Source: Streptomyces sp. YS415
Lineage (GTDB): Bacteria > Actinomycetota > Actinomycetes > Streptomycetales > Streptomycetaceae
NCBI RefSeq assembly: GCF_023544665.1
Contig: NZ_JAMJFL010000013.1
Location: 124,001-188,000, forward strand
DNA: 64,000 bases
Direction of reading: 5' to 3'
Shown here: piece after piece, positions 42,688 through 51,698 of the stretch
How positions within the stretch are numbered: position 1 is the stretch's first letter
Layout: each line of letters begins with the position of its first letter
Made by a program: the position numbers and the translations under genes
Notes under the pieces: model-generated
What the model saw: only the letters and a program-made list of their open reading frames with translations
Database searches by the model: none
What the model was told of the DNA's origin: nothing

Positions 42688-43074
42688 TCATGCCGGGATG
42701 AAGCTCGGCCACCAGGGCGGGACGTTGCCCGGGCAAATGGGCGCGGGGTAGGAGTCCGGCATCCCGAGCCATGTGATGAGGAACCAGGTCAACCACATGG
42801 TGAAGACGAGCCCTGTCATCAGAGCTGTTCTGCGATGCCGTCTTCCGAGGGTGCTGTGCAGGATCACCCACGGAACCGCACCGGCGAGCCAGATGAGAGG
42901 CGCTAGAAACAGCAAAGTCAGGCTGTTGGCCGCTGCGTTGATGCCGATGTCACAGGCAGTCCACGCCCTCCCGATCGCAGCGACCGTCACCACTGCGGTC
43001 AGCCCAGCGAAGAGGACACCGAAACCAAGCCCGCTCAACCAGCGGCCAGGGGGACTCGGCAGTGCTGCTCCCAC
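42688..43074 (-). CDS. Small membrane protein, hypothetical
   Basis: A 128-residue protein with three hydrophobic helices (GFGVLFAGLTAVVTVAAIGR, LTLLFLAPLIWLAGAVPWVI, LMTGLVFTMWLTWFLITWLG) and a polar ending rich in Pro and Trp (CPGNVPPWWPSF). GGGGAG lies 6 nt before the GTG at 43074, which decides the start. No motif for function. It lies 130 bp upstream of the lipoprotein gene on the same strand and may be cotranscribed with it. Confidence 0.7.
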   Translation of the reverse strand: MGAALPSPPGRWLSGLGFGVLFAGLTAVVTVAAIGRAWTACDIGINAAANSLTLLFLAPLIWLAGAVPWVILHSTLGRRHRRTALMTGLVFTMWLTWFLITWLGMPDSYPAPICPGNVPPWWPSFIPA

Positions 43075-43338
43075 GTTCTTCTCCCCCGCTTCGCCTCGGA
43101 TGCGGAGAATAGCAACGCGGTGAAGGGCCACACCGACCACACCGGTCACTCCGGTCACTCCGAGCGACCTGCATTTCCATCCCGTGGAGATCATTCCTCC
43201 AGGCCCTCCGGAGCAGCGCCGCGCCACCGATCTGATCGGCTGCAGTGTCACGGGTTTCGTCGTTTACACGGCGCGGCCGATGAGTTTGTGGCTCCCGGCA
43301 GGTCCAAGCTCGTGACACCTCAGGAAAGGAACACCGCC

Positions 43339-43944
43339 ATGTCGGAGCTTCTCGTCGACTTCATCACCTCCCTCGACGGCTACGCGTCGGGAGAGGGGTG
43401 GCCCGGGTTCTGGGGGCTGGAGGGCCCGGAGTACCTCGCGTGGCTCGGAGAGCAGCCCGAGGCCACCTACCTGATGGGAGCGAACACCTACCGCCTGATG
43501 TCGGGCTTCGCCGCAGGTGAGGTCCCGGATGGCCAAGACGAGTTCAGGCCGGAAGAGGAGGCGTCCGTCGACGAGCTCACGCAAGCGTCCAAGGTGGTCT
43601 TCTCCTCCTCACTGGAGGAGCCGCTGACGTGGGCCAACTGCACGCTCGTCCGTGACGACGCCGTCAAGGCGGTCCGTGCCATGAAGTCGAGTGGCTCGGG
43701 GCTCCTCAGCACGATCGGCAGCCTCAGCCTGTGCCGGTCCCTGCTGCGAGCCGGACTCGTCGACCGCTTCCGGGTCGTGATGTTCCCGGTGATCACCGGT
43801 GCCACGGGCGAGGAGCGCATCTACGACGGCTATCCGGACGTTGCCCTCGAGATGATCGAGCACCGCACCTTCGACGGGCGCATCCAGTTGGTCGAGTACA
43901 AGCCGCGCGTGCTCGAGCACCCGCCGCTCGTTGTCCCCGCGTGA
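43339..43944 (+). CDS. RibD C-terminal-like dihydrofolate reductase family protein
   Basis: A 201-residue protein with the RibD_C/dihydrofolate-reductase-like fold: LLVDFITSLDGYASGEGWPG, TYLMGANTYRLMSG, KVVFSSSLEEPLTWANCTLV, GSGLLSTIGSLSLCRSLLRA, GLVDRFRVVMFPVITGATGE. The TIGSxxLxRxLLxAGLVDRxRxxxxPVxxGxG pattern is characteristic. Members are flavin-linked or pteridine-type reductases of unknown substrate in most cases. AGGAAAGGA lies upstream of the ATG. It converges on the desaturase operon with a hairpin between. Confidence 0.9.
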   Translation: MSELLVDFITSLDGYASGEGWPGFWGLEGPEYLAWLGEQPEATYLMGANTYRLMSGFAAGEVPDGQDEFRPEEEASVDELTQASKVVFSSSLEEPLTWANCTLVRDDAVKAVRAMKSSGSGLLSTIGSLSLCRSLLRAGLVDRFRVVMFPVITGATGEERIYDGYPDVALEMIEHRTFDGRIQLVEYKPRVLEHPPLVVPA

Positions 43945-44055
43945 CGCCCCCCTCCACCAGCCTGGACGACCACCAGGGCCGGCAGCGGCGAGGGCGGAGC
44001 CAGAACTGACAGGGGCGGACGGTCGACGTGAGGACACCCGGGCCAGAGTGTGGCG

Positions 44056-44089
44056 CGGGTGAGGGAGACATGGGCGCCTCCCTCACCCG
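44056..44089. terminator. Hairpin between convergent reductase and desaturase genes
   Basis: CGGGTGAGGGAG (44056-44067) pairs perfectly with CTCCCTCACCCG (44078-44089) around a 10-nt loop. The rest of 43945-44244 shows no gene. Confidence 0.75.
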
Positions 44090-44244
44090 GAGGCGACGCC
44101 GGGCCCGTACGCGGTCGGGAGACCAGCGATGGCCAGCCCACGTCGCCGGAGCCAAGCGCGCGCCTCCCTCCCGCTTCGGCCCACCCGCCGCCCCCGGCGT
44201 CAGCGCGGGGTCGGGCACAGGGGGCATCCACCGTCCGCACCGGA

Positions 44245-45363
44245 TCAGGCCGCGACAAGCACCTGCTCGCGGTCCGGCGTCTTGACCTTGGGCTTCTTGT
44301 TCGGAAGCGAGAGCCGGACGACCTTGCGCCACGCGGAGAACACCTGCTTGGGCAGCGGCCCGGTCACGTACTCCAGCTCGTACTTCTCGAACAACGCGCG
44401 CACCTTCACCGCGACCTCGGCGTACCGGTTGCTCGGCAGGTCCGGGAACAGGTGGTGCTCGATCTGGTGCGAGAGGTTGCCGGTCATGAAGTGCATGGCC
44501 TTGCTGCCGCTGATGTTCGCCGAGCCCATCATCTGGCGCAGGTACCACTGTCCGCGCGTCTCGCCCTTGATCGACCGGCGCTCGAAGACCTGTACGCCTT
44601 CGGGGAAGTGCCCGCACATGATCACCGAGTGGGACCAGATGTTGCGGACCAGGTTCGCGGTGAACGTGGCGGCGAGCGTGCTGAGGAACGAGGGGCCCGA
44701 CAGCGCCGGGTGGATCACGTAGTCCTTGAGCACCTGCTTGCGGATCTTGCGGCCCACGGCCCTGGCCCGCGCGCGGAACTCCGGGTCCTTGCGGCGCTGC
44801 TTGCTCAGGTTGTTGCCCAGTTCGAGGTCGTACGCCGCGATGCCGTACTCGAAGAAGCAGGCGTTGAGGAAGTTCCACAGCGGCTGGCCGAGGTGGAAGG
44901 GGTGCCACTTCTGGTCCTCGTCGACGCGCATGATGCCGTAGCCGAGGTCGTTGTCCTTGCCGAGCACGTTGGTGTACGTGTGGTGCAACTCGTTGTGCGA
45001 GTGCTTCCACTGCTCGGCCGGCGAGACGTGATCCCAGTCCCAGGTGGTGGAGTGGATCTTCGGGTCCCGCATCCAGTCCCACTGGCCGTGCAGGACGTTG
45101 TGACCGATCTCCATGTTGTCCATGATCTTCGCCACGGACAGCCCGGCGGTGCCGATCAGCCACGCGGGCGGGAAGAACGAGAACAGCAGTACGCCCCTGC
45201 TGGCCAGCTCGAGCTTGCGCTGCGCCGCGATGACCTTGCGGATGTAGGCGGCGTCTTTCTCGCCGCGGCTGGCGATCACCTCGTCGCGGATCGCATCCAG
45301 CTCGCGGCCGAGCTCCTCGATCTGCTCAGCGGTCAGGTGGGCGGTGGGGTCGATTGCGGTCAA
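44245..45363 (-). CDS. Acyl-chain (fatty acid) desaturase
   Basis: A 372-residue membrane di-iron desaturase. The three His boxes are present: GHNVLHG, HSHNELHHTYTN (H-N-x-x-H-H) and QIEHHLFPDLP. Hydrophobic segments lie at about 55-75 (GVLLFSFFPPAWLIGTAG) and between the boxes. The order matches DesA3-type acyl-CoA or lipid desaturases of actinobacteria, which insert a double bond using electrons from a ferredoxin-type reductase. The likely start is a TTG at 45363 with AGGA upstream, 8 bases after the stop of the reductase gene, so both form an operon. Confidence 0.92.
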   Translation of the reverse strand: MTAIDPTAHLTAEQIEELGRELDAIRDEVIASRGEKDAAYIRKVIAAQRKLELASRGVLLFSFFPPAWLIGTAGLSVAKIMDNMEIGHNVLHGQWDWMRDPKIHSTTWDWDHVSPAEQWKHSHNELHHTYTNVLGKDNDLGYGIMRVDEDQKWHPFHLGQPLWNFLNACFFEYGIAAYDLELGNNLSKQRRKDPEFRARARAVGRKIRKQVLKDYVIHPALSGPSFLSTLAATFTANLVRNIWSHSVIMCGHFPEGVQVFERRSIKGETRGQWYLRQMMGSANISGSKAMHFMTGNLSHQIEHHLFPDLPSNRYAEVAVKVRALFEKYELEYVTGPLPKQVFSAWRKVVRLSLPNKKPKVKTPDREQVLVAA

Positions 45364-45370
45364 GGTGTTC

Positions 45371-46426
45371 CTACCGTTCGATGTCGCAGGGGCCCGCGGC
45401 GGCGGACACGCAGGTCTGGATGAGGACGCCCGGTTCGGCCTCGGTGATGTCACCGGTGCGCAGGTCGCGGACGGCGCCCGCCTTGAGCGGCGTGACGCAG
45501 CCGAAGCAGATGCCCATACGGCACCCGGAGGGCATGAGCACGCCGGCCTCTTCGCCGACGTCCAGCAACGGCGTTGCGCCGTCGGCGTCGACGGTCTTGC
45601 CGGTGGCGCTGAACGTGACCTCGCCGCCGTCGCCGGCGACGACGATGCTGGGGCGGAAGCGCTCGGTGTGCAGGAGCTCCTGGACTCCGTGCTTCGTCCA
45701 GTGCTCCTCGGCGGCGTCGAGGAGGCCCGCGGGCCCGCAGGCCCAGGTCTCGCGCTCGGCCCAGTCGGGCACGAGTTCGTCGAGACGGGCGATGTCGAGC
45801 ATGCCGTCCGTGTCGGTGTGCACCTCGGTGAGCTGCAGCTTCTTGTCCGCGGCCAGGTCGTGCAGTTCGTTGCGGAAGATCACGTCGTGCGGCTGGGGCG
45901 CGCAGTGGATCATGACGGCGTCGTCGAGTTCGGTGGCGCGCAGCATGCCCATGACGGGCGTGATGCCGCTGCCGGCCGTCAGGTAGAGCACCTTGGCGGG
46001 CTTGGCCTGCGGCAGTACGAAGTCACCGGTCGCCTGGTCGAGCTGGATCAGCGTGCCCGGTGTCGCTCTGCGGACCAGGTGGTTGCTGACCTTGCCGTCC
46101 GGGATCGCCTTCACGGTGATCGTGACGCGGCCGTCGTTGCGGCTGGGCGGTGAGGTGAGCGAGTAGGCACGCCACAGGCGTACCCCGTCGACGTCGACTC
46201 CTATCCGCACGTACTGACCGGCCGTGTGGCCGCGCCAGCCCTTTCCCGGTCTGATCACGATGGTCGCGGCGTCACGCGTCTCGGGGTGCACGGCCTCGAT
46301 GCGCCCCCGCAGGTCCGCGCCCGCACGCAGCGGGCTGATCAGGTCGAGGTAGTCAGACGGCAGCAGCGGCGTCGTGACCATCTCCAGTAGCTTCCGCGCC
46401 CTGCTGCGCAAGGCTGTACTCGTCAT
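45371..46426 (-). CDS. Ferredoxin reductase with 2Fe-2S domain, electron donor to the desaturase
   Basis: A 351-residue protein. The FAD domain (about 45-145; RLWRAYSLTSPPSRNDGRVT, with R-x-Y-S), NAD(P) domain (about 155-245; LYLTAGSGITPVMGMLRATE, ETWACGPAGLLDAAEEHW) and a C-terminal plant-type 2Fe-2S domain (about 265-350; SGCRMGICFGCVTPL plus LIQTC supply four Cys). This matches Rv3230c-like partners of DesA3-type desaturases. The ATG at 46426 follows the regulatory region; the frame is open far upstream but overlaps the divergent regulator. First gene of the desaturase operon. Confidence 0.93.
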   Translation of the reverse strand: MTSTALRSRARKLLEMVTTPLLPSDYLDLISPLRAGADLRGRIEAVHPETRDAATIVIRPGKGWRGHTAGQYVRIGVDVDGVRLWRAYSLTSPPSRNDGRVTITVKAIPDGKVSNHLVRRATPGTLIQLDQATGDFVLPQAKPAKVLYLTAGSGITPVMGMLRATELDDAVMIHCAPQPHDVIFRNELHDLAADKKLQLTEVHTDTDGMLDIARLDELVPDWAERETWACGPAGLLDAAEEHWTKHGVQELLHTERFRPSIVVAGDGGEVTFSATGKTVDADGATPLLDVGEEAGVLMPSGCRMGICFGCVTPLKAGAVRDLRTGDITEAEPGVLIQTCVSAAAGPCDIER

Positions 46427-46457
46427 GACTCCAGCTTGCTGCGCTTCAAGGCGTAAA

Positions 46458-46473
46458 GTCCTGACCGCAGGAC
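46458..46473. promoter_or_regulatory. Inverted repeat between the desaturase operon and the PucR-type regulator
   Basis: GTCCTGACCGCAGGAC is a perfect 6-bp inverted repeat with a 4-nt centre, bracketed by GCGTAAA on the left and CGTAAAT on the right. It lies in the 87-bp divergent promoter region and is a candidate operator for the regulator next to it. Confidence 0.5.
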
Positions 46474-46513
46474 GTAAATCTGGCTGGCAGAATTGTTCGC
46501 AGGGAATAGAAAC

Positions 46514-47653
46514 GTGAGCCATGCAATCCAGAGGGCCAGCGAACTGGCCCTGGACGAGACGACGGTCACCGCACTGCGGGCCGCGCTGAAGACCACCGCC
46601 GACGAGGTCGTCCAGGCGATCATCGACGAGGTCCCTCCCTACGCCAACGCCCTCTCGGGCCACATGGGCGCCACCATCCGCCGAGCCGTCCGCACCGCCC
46701 TGGGACACTACCTGGACCTGGCGAGCGGGAAGGCCACGGGTGGCGATGGCGGCGACGCTGCCTACGAGCTGGGGCGCGGCGAGGTCCGCGACGGCCGTTC
46801 GATGGACGCCCTGCTCAGCGCCTACCGCGTCGGTGCCCGCGTGGCCTGGCGAGGCCTCGCAGCCGGCGCCGTACCAGCAGGTCTGCCCGCCGCCGAGGTC
46901 GCCAAGTTCGCCGAGCTGACCTTCGCCTACATCGACGAGCTCTCCGCCGCGAGCGCCGCGGGCCACGCCGACGAACTGGCCGCCCGGGGCAGGGACCGCG
47001 AGCGCCACCTGGAGCACCTGGCCCGGGACCTTCTCGCCGGTGCGAGCCCGGACGTGCTGCTGATCTCCGCTCAGCGGGCCGGGTGGCAGCCTCCGGTCTC
47101 GCTGACCGCGGTCCTGTTGCCCGCCGCCCAGGCCCGGCCTGCCTATCGCGCGTTCGATCCGAGCACCCTCGTCCTCGACGATCTGCCGGACGCGACCGGC
47201 GTGCTGCTCGTCCCCGACGCCGACCGCTCCCACCTCTTGCGGCAGCTGACCGACCGCACCGCCGTGGTCGGCCCGGCCCGGCCATGGACGCGAGCGTCCG
47301 CTTCCTACGCGCGAGCCGCACGCGCACACTCTCTTTCCTCCGCTATTCGCGACACCGAGGACCACCTGCCCGAGCTGGTGCTGAGCGCCGACATGGACGC
47401 GTTCGCAGACCTGCGTGCCCGAGCCCTCGCACCGTTGCAGACCTTGCCCGCCGCCACCGCACGGCGCCTGGAGGAGACGTTGCGGGCGTGGCTGCTGCAC
47501 CAGGGCAGGCGGGACGAGGTGGCGGCGGAGTTGTTCGTCCATCCCCAGACCGTCCGGTACCGGATGACGCAGCTGCGGGAGCTGTTTCCGGATCTGGCAT
47601 CGCCGCAGCGGGTCTTGGAACTGACGCTGGCGCTCGGTCTTCGGGGCAGCTGA
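46514..47653 (+). CDS. PucR/CdaR-type transcriptional regulator
   Basis: A 379-residue regulator without a recognisable N-terminal sensor such as PAS. Residues about 1-150 are a helical RsbR-N/PucR-like part (TTADEVVQAIIDEVPPYANA, LGRGEVRDGRSMDALLSAYR). The middle is a GGDEF-like degenerate domain (LTAVLLPAAQ, DATGVLLVPDADRSHLLRQL). The C-terminus is the PucR helix-turn-helix: LEETLRAWLLHQGRRDEVAA, then ELFVHPQTVRYRMTQLREL. The GTG at 46514 has AGGGA 8 nt upstream. It is divergent from the desaturase operon, which it probably controls, an arrangement I have seen for streptomycete membrane-lipid desaturases. Confidence 0.88.
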   Translation: MSHAIQRASELALDETTVTALRAALKTTADEVVQAIIDEVPPYANALSGHMGATIRRAVRTALGHYLDLASGKATGGDGGDAAYELGRGEVRDGRSMDALLSAYRVGARVAWRGLAAGAVPAGLPAAEVAKFAELTFAYIDELSAASAAGHADELAARGRDRERHLEHLARDLLAGASPDVLLISAQRAGWQPPVSLTAVLLPAAQARPAYRAFDPSTLVLDDLPDATGVLLVPDADRSHLLRQLTDRTAVVGPARPWTRASASYARAARAHSLSSAIRDTEDHLPELVLSADMDAFADLRARALAPLQTLPAATARRLEETLRAWLLHQGRRDEVAAELFVHPQTVRYRMTQLRELFPDLASPQRVLELTLALGLRGS

Positions 47654-48343
47654 GGCGTACATCGAACGGCTGCGGCCGCCTCCCGATCGGAGCCTTCTCG
47701 AGCTGCCTCAGCGGACGTTCTTCATGCGCCAGGCGAACCAAGGGGCTGGGCTCCGTCGCAGAACCCCCCAGGGCGAGCCGCCGTACCGCCACGGACCGGC
47801 CCGACCGCCGTGCAGGTGTAAGCCGCAGGCCGGGCCAATCGGCATTCATAGGAGCCGTCGCCGCGAAGCCTTCTGCAGAAAGGCTGCCGTCCGCCGCACT
47901 CCGACAGCGGCGCCCGCCAGGCCGTCATCCAGTCGAACCTCGCCAGCTGGCGTGATCCCGGGCGGAAAGGGCACGCGGACCAGCAGATCGCAGCAGTAGA
48001 TGCGACGCGTCGAGCGAGTTCCGGGGAGCCCGTGATGGTCATTGCCGCCTGTGCCGTCCTGGCCGTGCCGCCTTCTCACTGCCCCCTTGTGTCCCTGGAT
48101 CCGCACAACGGCGCGGGCCGCCGCCACCGCCCCGGGCCCGCAGCGTCCAGCACGCGGGGGTGGCTGCTGAGCCAAGCCATAAGATCCGGCTCCCGCGCGG
48201 GCGGCAGCAGTGGCTGTGCCGGGCGCGGGGCGCGCCGCCGTCTTTTGTGGTGAGCCACGGCGACCGCCGCCGAGCCCATGCTCGTCGGCGCACCGGGCGG
48301 ACACCGTCCACGTCGGCACCGAGGGACAACCGGGAGAGATGTC
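47654..48343. other. Gap of 690 bp, nothing recognised
   Basis: Open frames on both strands are long because of base composition but have no ribosome sites, signal peptides or known motifs. A promoter for the PPK2 gene is expected near the right end. I see no terminator hairpin of note. Confidence 0.3.
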
Positions 48344-49348
48344 ATGCCAGAGAACGAGAATGAGGCCCGTTCCCACGAGGACGGCGCGAGGGGGGCCGAG
48401 GAGGACCTGCTCGACGGCCTCAGCGTCGACGAACGTCGGCCTGAGAAGCCGATCCTCCTCGAAGCCGACGGAAGCCCCCTGGACACCTGGCGGGAGAACT
48501 ATCCCTACGACCACAAACTGAAGCGGTCCGAGTACGAGCGGGCCAAGCGGGTGTTGCAGATCGAACTGCTGAAGATGCAACGGTGGGTCAAGGAGACCGG
48601 TCAGCGCGTCGTCGTGCTGTGCGAGGGCCGTGACGCGGCCGGCAAGGGCGGAACGATCCAGCGCTTCACCGAGCGGCTGAACCCGCGCGGCGCCCGCGTC
48701 GTGGCTCTGGAGAAGCCGACCGAACGGGAACAGGGCCAGTGGTACTTCCAGCGCTATGTGACCCACCTGCCCTCACGCGGTGAGATCGTCTTCTTCGACC
48801 GCTCCTGGTACAACCGGGCCGGCGTCGAGCGCGTGATGGGCTTTTGCACCGAGGCCGAATACCGCACGTTTCTGGAACAGGCTCCCTTGTTCGAGGAGAT
48901 GCTGACCAAGGACGGGGTCCTGCTGGCGAAGTACTGGTTCTCCGTCTCCCAGGCCGAACAACGCACCCGTTTCGCCATCCGCCAGGTCGACCCCGTACGC
49001 CGCTGGAAACTCTCCCCCACCGACATCGCCTCCCTCGACCGCTGGGACGACTACACCAAGGCCAAGGTCGACATGTTCCGGGCCACCGACACCCCCCACG
49101 CCCCCTGGACCGTTGTCAAGAGCAACGACAAACGCCGCGGCCGCCTCGAAGCCATGCGCAGCCTGCTGTATCGCTGCGACTACCCGGCCAAGGACCACGC
49201 CGCCGTAGGAAAACCCGACCCCCTCATCGTCGGCGCCGCCAACACCCTCCTCGAACCCGGCGAAGAACCCACCGACCTCTCCCCCACCCCCCTGGCCGGC
49301 TACGACCAACAACCCGGCCACCACCCCCAAAACGCCGGTCCTGAGTAG
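48344..49348 (+). CDS. ppk2: Polyphosphate kinase 2 (PPK2)
   Basis: A 334-residue enzyme. It transfers phosphate between polyphosphate and nucleotides. Walker A CEGRDAAGKGGTIQRF (about residue 93), then ALEKPTEREQGQWYFQRYVT, Walker B/lid IVFFDRSWYNRAGVERVMGF (about 150), YWFSVSQAEQRTRFAIRQVD and SNDKRRGRLEAMRSLLYRCD are all present and intact. Length and motif order fit a one-domain, class I-type PPK2. GGGAGAG lies upstream of the ATG at 48344. A proline-rich C-terminal tail of about 35 residues is unusual. Neighbours (hemerythrin, GAF-ANTAR) suggest a stress-response setting. Confidence 0.95.
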   Translation: MPENENEARSHEDGARGAEEDLLDGLSVDERRPEKPILLEADGSPLDTWRENYPYDHKLKRSEYERAKRVLQIELLKMQRWVKETGQRVVVLCEGRDAAGKGGTIQRFTERLNPRGARVVALEKPTEREQGQWYFQRYVTHLPSRGEIVFFDRSWYNRAGVERVMGFCTEAEYRTFLEQAPLFEEMLTKDGVLLAKYWFSVSQAEQRTRFAIRQVDPVRRWKLSPTDIASLDRWDDYTKAKVDMFRATDTPHAPWTVVKSNDKRRGRLEAMRSLLYRCDYPAKDHAAVGKPDPLIVGAANTLLEPGEEPTDLSPTPLAGYDQQPGHHPQNAGPE

Positions 49349-49552
49349 GCGCGCGGCGTGGGTGCCTCCGCGTCGGTGACCGTCGCCTGATGCGCCGCGC
49401 CCGGCGACTGGGCAAGGCCGGGGCGGGCTCAGCACCTGGGTGCAGTAATCCAGACGGTGTGCCGCGCCGCGTGGGGGTACCCACCAAGGAGCACCGCAGG
49501 CAGCCACTGGGGCGCAGGGGCGTGGCGGCCGGTATGCGCAGAGGAGAAGCCC

Positions 49553-50251
49553 ATGCCCGTGACGATCAAAGACCAGACGATGGAGCAACTGGGCGGCCCG
49601 GGCAGCGTGCTGGCCCGGCAACGCCGTGATCATGCCGAGATGGACAGGTTGATGGACCGCTATCAGACCCTGCCGGACGGTGAAGACCGCGAACGGGTCC
49701 TGCAGACAACGGTGCAGCTGGTCTTCAGCCATGCCTTCGCCGAGGAGACCGTGCTGTGGCCGGCCGTCCGGCGCTCGGTCCCCGGCGGCGACGAGTTGAC
49801 CTCGAGGGTCGAAGAGGAACACCAGCAGATCAACCATCTTGTCGCCGACATCGAACGCCTGGGTCCGGGTTCCCCTGAGCGCGAGGAGAAGGTCAGGCGG
49901 GTCTTCGCCCTGATACGGCAGGACATCCGCGACGAGGAGGACCTCGTGCTGCCCCGGCTGCAGGAAGCGCTACCCGCCGCGCAACTGCGCCGACTCGGCA
50001 CGGCATGGGACACGGTGCGCCGCAGCGCACCCACCCACCCCCACCCCGTCATCCCCCGGCGCCCGCCCGGCAACGCGGTTCTCGGTGTGCCGCTCAGTCT
50101 CTACGACCGGATGCGCGACGCCTTCGGACTGAGCACGTCCATGTCCGCTGCCAAGAAGGTGCTCACCGGGCTCGCCGGGGTCCTGGTGCTGATCGCGGCC
50201 GTCGCGATGCGCCGCAGACCGTCGGCTCGGATGGAACAGGGAGACACGTGA
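49553..50251 (+). CDS. Hemerythrin HHE-domain protein with membrane helix
   Basis: A 232-residue protein. Residues about 15-140 form a HHE hemerythrin four-helix bundle: RQRRDHAEMDRLMDRY, LVFSHAFAEETVLWPAVRRS, VEEEHQQINHLVADIERLGP, RQDIRDEEDLVLPRLQEAL, where His and Glu/Asp residues bind a di-iron site. A C-terminal helix (VLTGLAGVLVLIAAVAMRRR) may anchor it in the membrane. Such proteins bind oxygen, nitric oxide or oxidants. AGGAGA lies 7 nt before the ATG. It is followed by the GAF-ANTAR gene after 43 bp, possibly as one transcript. Confidence 0.9.
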   Translation: MPVTIKDQTMEQLGGPGSVLARQRRDHAEMDRLMDRYQTLPDGEDRERVLQTTVQLVFSHAFAEETVLWPAVRRSVPGGDELTSRVEEEHQQINHLVADIERLGPGSPEREEKVRRVFALIRQDIRDEEDLVLPRLQEALPAAQLRRLGTAWDTVRRSAPTHPHPVIPRRPPGNAVLGVPLSLYDRMRDAFGLSTSMSAAKKVLTGLAGVLVLIAAVAMRRRPSARMEQGDT

Positions 50252-50294
50252 CGGTGGGCATCGGAGCACATGCGCCAGGGCGACGGAGGGCTGG

Positions 50295-51008
50295 ATGACG
50301 GCTGAGGCGATGAAGGCGGTGCGGCTGGTCGCGGAAGCCGCGGCGGGCACCCCCAGCGTGGAGGTTCCCCGGCGGGTGTGCACGGCGGTGTGCGAGGGGC
50401 TCGGCGTGGACGGTGCCACCCTGTCGTTGCTCACCGACACCCCCTCCCGGCAGCTGCTCGCCGCGTCGGACGATGCCGCCCTGCTGCTGGAGGAGATCCA
50501 GTTCACGGTGCTGGAGGGGCCCTGCATCACTGCCGCGCAGACCGGCGAGCCCGTGGCCGTGGACGACCTGCGGCAGCAACTGACGCCCTGGCCACTGTTC
50601 GGAGCGATGGCGTGCGAGAAGCTGCCGGAGGTGGGCTCGGTGTACGCGCTCCCCCTGTTCTTCGGCGACTACGTCCTCGGGTCGGTCGACCTGCTGGCGA
50701 GGCGGCCGCACGCTCTCGACGAGAGCGCCCTGGAGCAGGCGTCCCACGTGGCCGACGCGGTGACAGCGGCGCTCATCCCTACCCGCGAGATACTGCTCAC
50801 GGGAAACGACGCCCCGGCCTGGAAGCCGGAGCAGGTGGTGCGTGCCCACTGGTTCGACACCTCACGTGCCGTCGGAGCCCTGGCGGCCCGACGGCGGATG
50901 AGCCCTGAGGACGCCCTCGCCCTCATGCGCGCCGAAGCCCTCCGCACCGGCAAGACATTGGCGGACATCACCACTGACATCCTCCGCGACCCGCCCGGTA
51001 CGTCGTAG
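50295..51008 (+). CDS. GAF and ANTAR domain protein, RNA-binding antiterminator type
   Basis: A 237-residue protein. Residues about 20-165 are a GAF sensor (VCTAVCEGLGVDGATLSLLT, VLEGPCITAAQTGEPVAVDD, SVYALPLFFGDYVLGSVDLL). Residues about 180-235 are an ANTAR RNA-binding domain (VGALAARRRMSPEDALALMR, TGKTLADITTDIL). ANTAR proteins bind paired RNA hairpins and prevent transcription termination in response to a signal. GGAGGG lies upstream of the ATG. The pairing with hemerythrin and PPK2 suggests a redox or stress input, which is inference. Confidence 0.87.
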   Translation: MTAEAMKAVRLVAEAAAGTPSVEVPRRVCTAVCEGLGVDGATLSLLTDTPSRQLLAASDDAALLLEEIQFTVLEGPCITAAQTGEPVAVDDLRQQLTPWPLFGAMACEKLPEVGSVYALPLFFGDYVLGSVDLLARRPHALDESALEQASHVADAVTAALIPTREILLTGNDAPAWKPEQVVRAHWFDTSRAVGALAARRRMSPEDALALMRAEALRTGKTLADITTDILRDPPGTS

Positions 51009-51249
51009 GCGGGCGGTATCACAGCCAACGCGCTCGCCGCGTCGTTCTGCGCCAGAGCCGACCTCCGCATACCTCGCACATCCGGCGCGCACCAGGTTGT
51101 CAGCGCCAACACCACAAGCCCGGACCTTCGTACCGACTGGATGGTATGCAGCGTGAGCTCTTTCCTCTAGCCTTCTGTCGTCCACCGGCACGCCGCGGGC
51201 CCTGACCGATCCGCTGCCCGTGTCGGCCTTTGACGATTCGGAGATTCCC

Positions 51250-51627
51250 ATGGCTGTCGACCCTTCGGGAGATGCGCTCGCGGCGCTGCGCGCGCACGCC
51301 CCGGACGAGCCCGTAGTCATGCTCAACTTGCTGCGCTTCACACCCGACGGCCGTGACTCGTACCAGGAATACTCCCGTCGAGCCGCGCCCTTCCTGCAGC
51401 GATACGGCGGCGAGCTGCTCTACGCCGGAGACGGCGGCACACCGTTGGTCGCCGAAGACGGTCAGGCGTGGGATGCCGTACTGCTCGTGCGCTATCCCAG
51501 CCGGGACGCGTTCAGCCGCATGGTGGCCGACCCCGAGTACCAGAGGATCACGGCGCTCAGGAGCCAAGCCCTGACCGAAGCCGTACTCCAGCCGACCGTT
51601 CCCTGGACGCAACGCCGCCGAGACTGA
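51250..51627 (+). CDS. DUF1330-family protein
   Basis: A 125-residue protein with a ferredoxin-like dimeric alpha-beta-barrel pattern: EPVVMLNLLRFTPDGRDSYQ, EYSRRAAPFLQRYGGELLYA, AWDAVLLVRYPSRDAFSRMV, ADPEYQRITALRSQALTEAV. This matches DUF1330-type proteins, which are small and of mostly unknown function. The ATG at 51250 has GGAGA 7 nt upstream; an upstream GTG at 51220 is an alternative. It is a single-gene unit. Confidence 0.82.
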   Translation: MAVDPSGDALAALRAHAPDEPVVMLNLLRFTPDGRDSYQEYSRRAAPFLQRYGGELLYAGDGGTPLVAEDGQAWDAVLLVRYPSRDAFSRMVADPEYQRITALRSQALTEAVLQPTVPWTQRRRD

Positions 51628-51698
51628 TCACCTCTCAGCCACGGCCGAACCGCCAGCTCCGCCCCGCGGGCCAGCGCCTCGCCAACCGGCGCACCGGA

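Noticed and set aside
45371..47662. Minus-strand frame extended to 763 codons upstream of the ferredoxin reductase
   Set aside because: The extra 400 codons are antisense to the PucR-type regulator; the reductase starts at 46426.
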